A stretch of 64,000 bases of DNA, taken from assembly GCA_001599915.1 (NCBI GenBank), contig BCIG01000012.1, positions 620,001 through 684,000 on the forward strand, read 5' to 3'. The notes under the pieces are model-generated. The model saw only the letters and a list, made by a program, of their open reading frames with translations, had not been told where the DNA came from and searched no databases. Source of the DNA: Symbiotaphrina buchneri. Lineage: Eukaryota; Ascomycota; Symbiotaphrinales; Symbiotaphrinaceae. Of the stretch, positions 12,520 through 21,299 are shown in pieces; position 1 is the stretch's first letter; every line of letters starts with the position of its first letter. The position numbers and the translations under genes were made by a program.

Positions 12520-13221
12520 TTAATCTATATCCATCATCTCAACGTCTTCTTCCTGCACAGTCGGCACAGTCGTTGCGTCAACCATATCAACATCAGGGGG
12601 CGGGGGCGGGGGCAGGGACCAGCTTTGCGTCAAGAGCAGCATCGGCCTCGGAATCTGAGATGTTGCACTGGGAAACAACGCGATTGTTGTATCCCAGGAT
12701 GCAGGACGAATCGTGCGTCCCGATGAGGAGGATGGACGCGGTGGGCGCCGTGGGCCCGATCCACCAGAGCGAGGTCCACCCGAGCGTGGAACAATCAGCT
12801 GTTGCTCGGAAGTTCGCCTTCCAGGGTCACTAGAATAACCGAGTTGTTTATCATCTTCGAGTTCGGTAAAGCGAGATGCGTCTCGTGCTCTAGCTGCGGA
12901 GGCGGCAGCGGCAGCGGCTTCGGCGGCTGCGGCGGCTTCGCCGTGATCAAAACGCGGTGAATAACGTGATTTGGCGACCCGACAACATCGGCAGTGGCAG
13001 TGGCAACGAACTGTGCTCAGAAGGCAGATGCGTGCTGGCTCGTAGAAGCGTCCTCCGGGACTATACATTGTGGCGGAGATTGGCTGGTCTCTGTGAGAGG
13101 ATCTGAAGCTGGGAAGGGTAGGCTGGGAACGAAGTGTTGTCTTGCCCCTGGATGATCGTCGTTTCTTCGTTTTTGTGCGAACTCTTGGATTGAACAGAAA
13201 GTAGGGACGGGAGCCTTTCAT
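12520..13221 (-). CDS. Hypothetical basic protein with acidic tail, up to 233 aa
   Basis: One open frame. The N-terminus is basic (KTKKRRSSRGK), then there is a Cys/His patch (RCHCHCRCCR), an Ala-rich stretch (about residues 95-112), a Pro/Ser/Gly-rich middle and an acidic tail ending DVEMMDID. No family is recognised. Compositional bias, not homology, keeps the frame open, so it may be partly or wholly spurious. An internal Met (SATMYSPGGRFYEP) is a plausible alternative start. Confidence 0.35.
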   Translation of the reverse strand: MKGSRPYFLFNPRVRTKTKKRRSSRGKTTLRSQPTLPSFRSSHRDQPISATMYSPGGRFYEPARICLLSTVRCHCHCRCCRVAKSRYSPRFDHGEAAAAAEAAAAAASAARARDASRFTELEDDKQLGYSSDPGRRTSEQQLIVPRSGGPRSGGSGPRRPPRPSSSSGRTIRPASWDTTIALFPSATSQIPRPMLLLTQSWSLPPPPPPDVDMVDATTVPTVQEEDVEMMDID

Positions 13222-14159
13222 GAGCCATGTCCAGGACGTTCGGATATTCTCCGGTAGTTGTGCAGAGTGAGCGGAGGGGACATATGGTGCGGAGAATCCA
13301 GTTCAGATTATTGCGAAATCAGCTGTTAAATCTCCGGAGGTTGTTCAGGGACGGCGGATACAGTGGAAAGTAGCGTGAGGAGAGGTTCTGCTGCCTTTGT
13401 TGAGATCTCCTTGTCAGAGGACAATGGCATTGTCGATCTTTGGCATTGTTCAAAAGGCTATGGTCCATCCTCTCGGAGTAAGCAGAGGCTGTGTCCGATA
13501 TTTGTTCGTGATGTTGTTTGAATGGAGTACTGGAACTGTCCATGCGTGGATATTCAGAGCATCAAAGAACGGTTCTTTGTTTATTAAGCACAATGCTGGA
13601 TTGTTATTCCTTTGTTGGAGCACCATGCTCCTGCAAACGATGCATTGTTTCTGCGGGACATTTGACATACCTGAGTGACACTCTTTATAAGTCTAAAATA
13701 CGATAAACCAACTAACTTTCAAAGATTAGTCAATCTACAGGATTCCACTCTATGTGTACGCAAATGCCTTGTACATTTTCTAAGGACAATTGACAGCTAG
13801 CATACATGAACATGTTTTGGACTCAGCTGAGCTGTAAAAAAAGATAGTGGACGCTTACACTTACATGGTGAACAAAGTGGGATTGGGTTTTACACCTTTT
13901 TTTATTTGTATGCCAAACAGGCTTTTTTTTCATAAGAACTAAATCAGCAAAATTCCTAACGCCAGTATGTGAATAGACAACCATAACTAACCAATGAGCC
14001 AAGTTCCATCCCATTTGATTCTCATATCAACGTACAACGGTCTCGCCCTTACATCACGTTCCGTCCAGCAACTCCCTACTAGGACCATTCACCGGAGACC
14101 AGATCCCCAGTAAGTAAACTCAGAGAAGACACTATGGTAGCCACCTCCTCTTGTGTTTT
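13222..14159. other. Intergenic region rich in CTTTGTT/CATTGTT words
   Basis: No gene is supported. Between about 13,395 and 13,650 the words CTTTGTT (13395, 13575, 13610), CATTGTC (13428) and CATTGTT (13444, 13643) recur, a density picked up again between the Cys-rich genes at 15-20 kb. Confidence 0.45.
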
Positions 14160-14705
14160 CTATCCTGTAAGACGAAGGGTCCAAGATGGGCTCTCCAGTT
14201 CCGCTGTCAGAACTGTCATTGGAGGACGTGCCTCCACTAGGAACAAAGTCCGGCGTTGCGGCCCAAACACGTGCGGACCACCTTTCCTAAGAGTCCTAAG
14301 AGGAAGTGTCTCTGGACTTGGGCAGGGCAGCCTGATGAAGTCGAGTTGCCAGGCAAATGGTTCATTGTCATCCATAAGCCTGTTTGGTGCCGAGCGCGAG
14401 TCTGTGGCAGTGTTGCCTAGAATAGTTGCAAAGTCGTAATCAGAGAAGCCGGGTGGTCCCCACACAGTAACATACGTGTCGTATGGGGGGTATGAGATGT
14501 AATAGGCTTGCCATTGGCTGCCTTCGACCTCAGAAGGACTCGGAGTGGCCGATCGCGTCGGGCCCGGAACGGGACTCAGAAGGCTGGGATCCTGTTCAGG
14601 TAAGAGGGTTTCATGCATACCTTGAGCAGCCCAGGATGTATCGGTTGAGCCTCCCGGCGTGGGAGGCTCGAGAAAGATTTTCGGAACAATGTCTGAAGAA
14701 GTCAT
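14160..14705 (-). CDS. Hypothetical protein, about 181 aa
   Basis: The open frame extends upstream to 14816, but ATG 14705 (MTSSDIVPKIFLEPPTPGG) is preferred because a TATATAAG box lies about 110 bp upstream of it. The product is Pro/Ser-rich at the N-terminus, with WQAYYISYPPYDTYVTVWGPPG in the middle. No family is recognised and no signal peptide or membrane segment is present. It borders the Cys-rich cluster and shares its TATA and TTGTCCAG-rich upstream style, so it may be a neighbour in regulation. An undetected intron is possible. Confidence 0.4.
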   Translation of the reverse strand: MTSSDIVPKIFLEPPTPGGSTDTSWAAQGMHETLLPEQDPSLLSPVPGPTRSATPSPSEVEGSQWQAYYISYPPYDTYVTVWGPPGFSDYDFATILGNTATDSRSAPNRLMDDNEPFAWQLDFIRLPCPSPETLPLRTLRKGGPHVFGPQRRTLFLVEARPPMTVLTAELESPSWTLRLTG

Positions 14706-14815
14706 GTTGATCTTCGCTTTTGTGAGCAAAAGTGTCAGAATGAATTCGAACGAATACGGTAAATACTCTGACGAAGAATGTGACGAGAAAACGATCTGGG
14801 AGGTTCGATAGCGCA

Positions 14816-14823
14816 CTTATATA
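14816..14823 (-). promoter_or_regulatory. TATA box (TATATAAG on the minus strand)
   Basis: Perfect TATATAAG about 110 bp upstream of the ATG at 14705. It supports that start over the in-frame ATG at 14816. Confidence 0.5.
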
Positions 14824-15340
14824 CACCCAGACTCCAACTGTCCAGCAATTGTGCCGGCTGAGAAATTAGAGTCCAGTTGCTGTCTCGAATCCATACACTT
14901 TATCAAGTGTTGTCAGCATCGAAAAGCTGTTCATTGTCTTGTCCTGCCTCTACCCACCTGTTGGAAGTTGTCCAGTCACATGAATGGGATGAAGTCTTCT
15001 CTTGCGATATTGGACATTGTCCAGCTGCTTGTCCCTCTCATCCAGAGGCCTGCAATAGTCGAGTGAGGCATATGTATACGTGATCAGCAGCAGACGGTGC
15101 ACCGCCTCCCTGCAGCGACGGTTGTCCCCATCACTGTGTTTCCAGGCCATTACAAGGTCGTTAGTGAGGCTATTGTGGATGAAGCAGAGCTTGGTAAACA
15201 GTGGACAGTTTATCACATTGGGAGGCATTAAAGCATTTGAGTGATAAATATTCATTGATAGGAGGATTTTTTAACTAGAGTAATGGGACCAGCCACACTT
15301 ACCGCAATTATATTAAGAGTTCATCATCATGGACCATAAT
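14824..15340. other. Intergenic region with repeated TGTCCAG words
   Basis: TGTCCAG or GTCCAG occurs near 14838, 14868, 14966 and 15019, and CATTGTC at 14932 and 15015. No coding sequence is supported. Confidence 0.45.
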
Positions 15341-16264
15341 TCATGAAATTAAATACCACATTAAAACCACCAGGGAGACAGCTGCGAGAGGGAGGATACT
15401 GGGGGCCCTTTCATTCGACTCAACGTAGCTGCCATCGAGGATCTTGTTGAAGGTTCTGATCGCACGTGGGTTCGGTACTTCTTCTGTTCCCATTGGCGTC
15501 TCCTGCATGATTTCAATCGGGGGCAGCGTAGGATCTGAGTACCACTCGGGAGCCTTGTAGATGCTAGGATTGATGCTGAACGGCTTTGTTGGAGCCGACC
15601 AAGAGGATGACCAAGAGGACGTGGAGCGTGCAGGCCGGCTGTTTTTCAACAACTTTCTGTGTTCAGCAAGTAGAGATGGCGCCTTTGTTTGCCGACGTGA
15701 GCGGCTAGGATTGGGATCATCCAGCTTGGGCTTCGCCTGACCGTATGGCGTTTTCCAATGCGAATAAGGACCTATTTCCGGAAGCTTGGAGCAAAAGTCA
15801 GCGATGAGCGCGTCCTCCTCCGCCTGGGGTAAGGGCTCCTTGCCTTCCCTATCTTCTTCGTCTAACAGACCACCGGCCATCATGGCCAGGTTGTCAATGA
15901 CCACTCCCTTCTTGTCAGTGACTATTGCAGCCCAGATTGGATCGTCTTCCAGACTGTCTAGATACTGCGCTCTGGCACGTGGCAAGGAGAAGATAGACGC
16001 GTTGTTTCTTCGTCTGTGTGCTTCTGGACATTTGCCTGAAGAACTGAAAGCAGCTTCAAAGTCATTGCACAGCTGATCCTGTTCCGCTACTGGCGGCATA
16101 CTGTTTCGTCTGGCTTTTGCACAGCCACCGCATTTCACTCCTTGGTAGATAGTCTGCATAACTTGGAGCCATATCGCATCTGTGCAAGGCGGGTTATGGC
16201 AAGGGGAAAGGTAGATAGTGTCGACGTGCCCGCACGTGTACGACCGTTGAGTTGCTTTGCACAT
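15341..16264 (-). CDS. Cys-His mini-domain protein A with C-terminal membrane tail, 307 aa
   Basis: A single exon starting MCKATQRSYTCGHVDTIYL. Cys/His residues are spaced C2-x8-C11-x-H13, then CHNPPC, then KCGGC by about residue 49, as in a small zinc-binding module (zinc binding is inferred, not shown). Beyond residue 60 the protein is hydrophilic and variable, and it ends with a hydrophobic segment (APSILPLAAVSLVVLMWYLIS) that could be a tail anchor. A TATAAG lies about 106 bp upstream of the ATG. The first 50 residues are related to the proteins at 17518, 18494, 19571 and 20135, forming a local family. No known function. Confidence 0.7.
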   Translation of the reverse strand: MCKATQRSYTCGHVDTIYLSPCHNPPCTDAIWLQVMQTIYQGVKCGGCAKARRNSMPPVAEQDQLCNDFEAAFSSSGKCPEAHRRRNNASIFSLPRARAQYLDSLEDDPIWAAIVTDKKGVVIDNLAMMAGGLLDEEDREGKEPLPQAEEDALIADFCSKLPEIGPYSHWKTPYGQAKPKLDDPNPSRSRRQTKAPSLLAEHRKLLKNSRPARSTSSWSSSWSAPTKPFSINPSIYKAPEWYSDPTLPPIEIMQETPMGTEEVPNPRAIRTFNKILDGSYVESNERAPSILPLAAVSLVVLMWYLIS

Positions 16265-16369
16265 TTTGTGATTTTTAGCTAACCAGTAGCTTATAGTGAT
16301 TGAAGGATGGCTGGAACGGTAACGAAGTAGTTGGCTCGTGATCGTGGCTGGGTTTATGGGCTGGCCTGC

Positions 16370-16375
16370 TTATAA
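16370..16375 (-). promoter_or_regulatory. TATA-like box of gene A
   Basis: TATAAG on the minus strand about 106 bp upstream of ATG 16264. Confidence 0.4.
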
Positions 16376-16548
16376 TGCTATTGTGAACAACATGACCAGA
16401 TGTTGTTCAGCATGTATAAAGAAAGAAGAATAGCATTGTATACTTTAGACAATGAAAGTCAAATCTTTGTCCACCCGAATTTCGCCGAAGATGCTGGAGC
16501 AGGCCCCAGTAGAGATGCGCAGCGCGGCCTTTGTTGATGGAAACTCCA

Positions 16549-16561
16549 GACAAAGACCTCA
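16549..16561. promoter_or_regulatory. Shared upstream element GACAAAGACCTCA, copy 1
   Basis: A 13-bp word identical to 19278-19290 and close to the complement of 18198-18210. It lies about 285 bp upstream of gene A. The core ACAAAG is the kind of site bound by HMG-box proteins in general; that assignment is an inference. Confidence 0.45.
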
Positions 16562-16675
16562 GCACAAAGAAACAAGATAAGGTGCATACGAATCATGCTT
16601 CAACCCGCTCCTCCTGTAACTTCATGCGAAATGCCAGAGGAAATTGAGACATCGCCTAGGCATCGCGCATATACT

Positions 16676-17208
16676 CTACACCCATGTAACCGCCTTTGCT
16701 GGTCGTTTCTTAATTTGCCGCATCGGAATCCATTCGCTCTGGAAATCATCGCTGTCGCGAGCCGTCTGTCTCCTCCGCCCTAGCCATTTCTGGTGGTTTC
16801 CGACGGACATATCTTGCTGCAGAAGATCGTAAGACAGCTCTTTGTCAGAGACCTCACAACGGTCGCGCTTCTCCTCCGGCCATCCAAATCGGTCGTTCTT
16901 GCCCTGAAAGTCTAAGGTGACATGATGCGGCAGATCCTTTGGTAGTTCAATCGAGAGAGATTGGTTCTTCCAGGTCAAACTGAGTTGTGAGGAATTTGGA
17001 CTACCGAAGCAATTAGCCGTGTGTCTTACATTGGAGACAGGAATCCATGAGACTTGTTTGATGAATGTAAAATAGATATCCCGGACTGGAACTCAGCAGC
17101 TGAAGCTAGCAAACCTTGAGAACCAACCGATATGTTGACCCGTATCGGTGGCGAAGGCTCTGAAGTGAGGTGCGAGGTGGTGTTGCTGCCTTCTGGGTGT
17201 TCTTGCAT
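16676..17208 (-). CDS. Hypothetical spliced protein, 160 aa
   Basis: The model is complement(join(16676..16979, 17030..17208)). The 50-nt intron has donor GTAAGA, branch GGCTAATTG and acceptor ACTCAG, and the join is in frame. Exon 1 begins MQEHPEGSNTTSHLTSEPS and continues with PPIRVNISVGSQGLLAS. Exon 2 contains LTWKNQSLSIELPKDLPHHV and a charged segment rich in Asp, Arg, Lys and Glu. It lacks the Met-Cys start of its neighbours and no family is recognised. The only support is two consecutive protein-like frames joined by perfect splice signals. Confidence 0.5.
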
Positions 17209-17517
17209 TTCGTCAAAGCAGTGTCCCTTACAATCCAGAACAGTGTCTCAAATAAAACCTATTGCAATCTTCGGTATAGGCGGGAGAACAAAAAGCTGTA
17301 AGCAGAATTGGTATGGTGAATATCAGGCAACATCATAGCTCCAAAAGTGTTGGCGTGACAGAAGGCGTAGCAGTCGGCGAAACGATACTTCCCCCTTTTT
17401 GCGAGGTTATAGTTGCCTAGATCTTGTAGTTGGGCACAACAAACCGATGACTGTTTGCTAACCGTACACACGACAGGCAGATACGACAGTTCCGTAGAAT
17501 TCTCCACAACCTCGCAT

Positions 17518-18027
17518 TCAAAGCTCTTCCCGCCGAATTCCTAGATTCCATGGCTTCCCCGGGTATCTCGGATGACCCAGCTCTCCCAGTATCTCCACGA
17601 TCTCCTCGTCATCAAACCCTTCCGCCTCCAAATGCAAAGTAAGACTCCCAGCATAGCGCAAATACCTCTGGACTGCCTGATCCTCCCACTGTCGTCTAGC
17701 TTTACGTTTCCGCTCCCGCTCCCGTTCCTCCACATACTGCCGCCGGAATTGAGCATCGTCCCACATCCGGTACTCGGCGCCGGTGTCGCAGAGACGTTGT
17801 TGTGCGCCGTAGATGCGAGCCGTAGGTACACACCAAGGCTTAGCGGTAGCCCAGAGGTTGCGGACCGTGGTTTTGTATTGTGAACACCCGCGCGCGCACA
17901 TTTTGCATGGGCCCTCGTCGTAGACATTCGAGATGATCTCGGGGAGGAGGCAATGCTCAGAGCATATATACCCATAGACATACTCCCAGTGATGGCAGGC
18001 GTAGTGGCAGAGAGTTGTAAAGCACAT
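17518..18027 (-). CDS. Cys-His mini-domain protein B, 169 aa
   Basis: The start is placed at the Met of MCFTTLCHYACHHWEYVYG rather than an upstream in-frame Met (18102), because all relatives begin Met-Cys. Cys/His residues continue with ICSEHC and CKMCARGC by about residue 50. The C-terminal half is a highly charged, probably helical segment (EERERERKRKARRQWEDQ) followed by an acidic stretch with DDEEIVEILGELG. It is related to A, C, D and E through the N-terminal 50 residues only. The shared upstream element occurs about 175 bp upstream, in inverted orientation. Function unknown. Confidence 0.7.
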   Translation of the reverse strand: MCFTTLCHYACHHWEYVYGYICSEHCLLPEIISNVYDEGPCKMCARGCSQYKTTVRNLWATAKPWCVPTARIYGAQQRLCDTGAEYRMWDDAQFRRQYVEERERERKRKARRQWEDQAVQRYLRYAGSLTLHLEAEGFDDEEIVEILGELGHPRYPGKPWNLGIRREEL

Positions 18028-18493
18028 TGTGACTGTATTTGTGCTGGTGAAAGCCCTCAAGTACGGAGGATCGGAGAACATGAGATGCCGCAGAAGGAAC
18101 AAAAGGTCTAGACTAGCCCAGACCTGGATCCGGTTGGCTTAAGTATCTTCATCTGCTGTAGCGATGTCATCCACATTTGGGAACAGCTGTTGGGAAGGTC
18201 TCTTTGTCTGGAATGAAACGTATTGTCTTACGCGGACCTCTTTGTTAGGCCTGAGCTTCTCGGTCGTTGTCTACCACCTTTTCTTCCTTAAGCCTACGTC
18301 TATTGAACCATTAACTTGTCCATCTTCTGTTCCTGCTATTTCGTTCCTTACTTCTGCCCATCACTATCAGAATCATTCATAGTTATCCTGCCATTGCGGA
18401 TACTCTTTTGTTTTAAGAATTTCAACTTTTTGTATTGAAATTAGAGACTTGCCGCATTAAGAGAAAAGCCACCATACCGTAATGAAGATCAGT
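18028..18493. other. Intergenic region of the Cys-rich cluster
   Basis: It holds the promoter of gene B. CTTTGTC at 18202, within a copy of the shared element (CCAGACAAAGA.ACCT on the minus strand), and CTTTGTT at 18240 are visible. Confidence 0.45.
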
Positions 18494-19038
18494 CTAAATC
18501 CACCCGTACATGATGAAATCCTCGAGTTCCTTCTTGCCAGGGCTGCGAGGCACATCAGCCGTCGCATTCAAAGCCCTATATGCCTCCATGCGGTTCCAGA
18601 TGATTTCATTCCTGTCTTCTTTAGCGTTGATTTCGGGAGAAAACATACCTTTCTGAACCAGCTCATCGATCTGCGCTTGTACAGGCTGCCAATTCTCTTG
18701 GATATGCTTGTGGCTGGTGCTATTCAGCAAGCCCAATAGGTCGGTGGCTTCCTTCTTAGGATCCATTCGTAAGCCTTTGTGAGAAGGAATTTCTGGTAAA
18801 GGCTTGTTGAATGGTGGAGGCTTGCTGCATGGTAAAGGCTTGCTGAAATTTGGTACAGCCTTGTTGAGGAGTCCCGCTACAGCCCTGCGTCCAGGCAAAG
18901 AACAGCCACGGCAACTCTCGTCGACCCATATACCTTTCCCAAATCTGCAGCGTGAACACAAGTCGGTTGCTTGCAACTGGAGAGAATCTTTCTGTCATGG
19001 TGACCACACGTGTAAGTGTAGAGAAGAAATCGACACAT
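18494..19038 (-). pseudogene. Cys-His mini-domain protein C, frame broken near 18930
   Basis: Translation from ATG 19038 starts MCRFLLYTYTCGHHDRKIL, continues SSCKQPTC, and then leaves the family pattern. The expected continuation (IWVDESCRGC, then a Pro-rich segment with repeated KPLP/KPPP and a helical tail ending MYGWI at 18494) lies in the next frame. No GT..AG intron of usable length joins the two frames without losing the CRGC motif, so one base appears to be missing around 18925-18945. A weak donor (GTCGAC) spliced to the acceptor at about 18845 is the only alternative I found. A TATA-like sequence lies about 135 bp upstream. It could be a recent pseudogene or a sequencing error. Confidence 0.55.
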
Positions 19039-19570
19039 CGTGCTGTCAGCGTAGAAATAGATCAGTATCAAATCGAAAGATTCTTACCGTTTCTATGCCT
19101 CAATCAGAATATCTCCCCGGTGTCGCTAGAATCTGCGCTTGAAGATCCGTCACCATCAACCTTGAGGTGCATTATATACTATGACTGTGTCAAATTGTCC
19201 AGCAGCGCGAGAGAATCCAGCTGAACAAGGCATTGTCTTCTAATAAAAGAAAACTTCTTTGAAACAAAGAATTCGTGGACAAAGACCTCACATATAATGC
19301 ATTGTCAGGCCTGTATACACAACAGAATAGTTGCTCCTTTGTTGCAGGACTTGGCCTTACAACAATCAGCGATCTCTACAGAAACCACTCACAGCATAGG
19401 GACAATCCCCGGACGTTCGCAGGCCACTTTGACACAATTCTCCGAATTTGATAAAGTATTGCAGTGTCATTGCAACGTCCTGGTGCTCCATCAATTATTG
19501 CCAATTCCCCAGACCATTATCCACAACTATCGACAGTACGTCCCAGCTGATTGCTAATCAAATCTTCAAG
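19039..19570. other. Divergent intergenic region between genes C and D
   Basis: About 530 bp with CATTGTC (19231, 19300), ACAAAG (19264), CTTTGTT (19337) and a TATA-like ATTATATA (19171). This is the densest run of these words in the cluster. Confidence 0.5.
19278..19290. promoter_or_regulatory. Shared upstream element GACAAAGACCTCA, copy 2
   Basis: Identical to 16549-16561. It lies about 240 bp upstream of gene C and about 280 bp upstream of the divergent gene D. Confidence 0.45.
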
Positions 19571-19786
19571 ATGTGCGAAGGCCTTCTTCTCGGTTGTAAA
19601 CAAAGCCAGAGTCTTGAATTTGGATTCCTTGAAATTTGCGCCGCAGATACATCATGTGGCAGCGCAGATGTCCGTCGAAAGATGATCGATGATCCAACAT
19701 GTGCGGAATGTCAGAAAGAAAAGACGCAGGCAGCGGTCAAGAAATTGAAACATTACAATATTGACTATTGGTTCGGTCATATTTAG
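19571..19786 (+). CDS. Cys-His mini-domain protein D, 71 aa
   Basis: The start is taken at the Met of MCEGLLLGCKQSQSLEFGF; the frame is open upstream to 19448, but family members begin Met-Cys. The remaining cysteines follow as EICAADTSC and TCAEC, giving the C..C / C-x2-C ending seen in the relatives. A short Lys-rich helix and YWFGHI close the protein. This is essentially the bare N-terminal module without the long variable tails of A, B, C and E. It is divergent from gene C. No signal peptide. Confidence 0.6.
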   Translation: MCEGLLLGCKQSQSLEFGFLEICAADTSCGSADVRRKMIDDPTCAECQKEKTQAAVKKLKHYNIDYWFGHI

Positions 19787-20134
19787 CGTGTTTCGAGCAG
19801 TTGAGATGAGTATGGTGATTTAGGTGGTCTTGGAAGATATGATAGAGGATTCTCTGCACTAAACCGGAGTTAAATGTTCTATTACTTTCAGCTTTCATGA
19901 TGCTCTTTCCCTGTTCCCCAAATTGTGAGGTTTAGATGGTAGAAGGACTTCAAACATCCTAGCCATGTCACGCAATGACGTTCCCTGTTGAACATGGCTG
20001 TGCAGATGCTGTCCTGACTTGCACGGACAGTATTACCTCAAATTATAAATATCCAACAGCACTCCCATCATTTTTCCCCTGCTGTGCCTCGACTCTCGAA
20101 CCAAGACTGCAGCTAAATCCAATTTAGCAGTGCC
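19787..20134. other. Promoter region of gene E
   Basis: A TATAAATA box at 20044-20051, 84 bp upstream of the ATG at 20135. Nothing else is called. Confidence 0.5.
20044..20051 (+). promoter_or_regulatory. TATA box of gene E (TATAAATA)
   Basis: A perfect TATAAATA 84 bp upstream of the ATG at 20135. Confidence 0.55.
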
Positions 20135-20925
20135 ATGTGCCGCGGTACGTTGAATCTGTTTGCTTGCTACCACTGGGCATTAACCTTTGAGGAAGGCGGT
20201 TGCGACTCCATCATTACAGGAGAAATTTGCTTACGCTTCTTTGCAACAGAATCCACCTTTTACCCACAGCTCTGCGCTTGGTGCGAGGCTGCGCTCAATA
20301 CCTGGAGAGGCGACCAGATTCCCGACTCACCAACCTCACCCGGATCCTCGGGGGTGCCGTACCCGCGTGGTAGGAGGGGAGCTATATCCGGTCCATCTGG
20401 GATACGACCTGCCACAGAGTAGAGGCTGGGCCCCTGAAGCTAATGGCTAACCCAAACCATACAGGCCAGTCCGATGGGCTACAAAGTCATGCTCAGCCTC
20501 AGGATAATCCCGCTCGTGAAATTGAGCAGCTCAGGCAGCGCATGGAGGTGTTATTACGGACTCTCGACTCGCCAATCTCGCCCCGTTCATCGGAGGTTCC
20601 GTACCCGCGTGGTAGGAGGGGGGCTGTTTCTGGTCCTTCTGGGGTAGGACCCCCACCTAGAGTAGGGACTCCTGCTCAGCCTCAGAATGAGGCCGCTCGT
20701 AAGATTGAGCAGCTCAGGCAGCGTATGGAGATGTTGCTAGCGAGCGATGCAAACCGTCAGAGTCATCCTAATGGCCAACAGCTTGCTGAAGGTCATAATG
20801 TGTCTCAGGACGAGTTTGCTCGTGAGCTTGAAGAGGCCAGACGGCTGCTGGAAACGTGGGAAAGGAGCACTCAGCACGTGGCTGGATCTGGAACCGGGGA
20901 TGGAGATAGGATGGACATTGACTGA
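20135..20925 (+). CDS. Cys-His mini-domain protein E with internal duplication, about 240 aa
   Basis: Proposed join(20135..20418, 20487..20925). The 68-nt intron contains branch GCTAAC and ends ACAAAG, and it removes the stop at 20420. The N-terminus reads MCRGTLNLFACYHWALTFEE, then GGCDSIITGEIC and LCAWC, the family pattern. After residue 60 a block is repeated twice: SP-x-SP, VPYPRGRRGA, SGPSG, then AQPQ..AR-x-IEQLRQRME-x-LL. The C-terminal part is a predicted coiled coil (ELEEARRLLETWE) and the tail is acidic (DGDRMDID). Without the intron there would be two proteins, of 95 aa and up to 160 aa; alignment of the two repeat copies favours the spliced form. Confidence 0.55.
20324..20739 (+). 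repeat. Two-copy in-gene direct repeat
   Basis: Copy 1 is about 20324-20564 and copy 2 about 20565-20739. Both contain the words GTACCCGCGTGGTAGGAGGGG and GAGCAGCTCAGGCAGCG. Copy 1 is longer because it holds the proposed intron. Confidence 0.7.
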
Positions 20926-21299
20926 ATAATGTCTTGAGAACGTGTGGACGCTAGATTGCTTTTGTTGTTGCTTTGGGACCAGGAGGTAGATTGGTTCGAT
21001 AGCAGCAATCATTTTGATTAGAACAATAACATTCGTTCCTTACCTAGGCACCTTGTTTAATGCCGTGAGATTTGATACACGTGATTCTTCCTTTGCCAAA
21101 CTGAAAATATTATTAACCTGCACATTTTGCATCTTGTAGGACAGCATTCACTGTGGAATCTCTCTCCACATGTAACTCCTCGTCGGCCGTCTACACTTGA
21201 GATTTCGGTTCTGTACTTGATCTATTCTAGATTATGTCTAATGCATTCACATCTACATAAAGATACATAAGACCTCCCACCCCTCCATAATTCTACAAA
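20926..21299. other. Intergenic region
   Basis: AT-rich 3' flank between gene E and the aldo-keto reductase relic. No feature seen. Confidence 0.5.
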
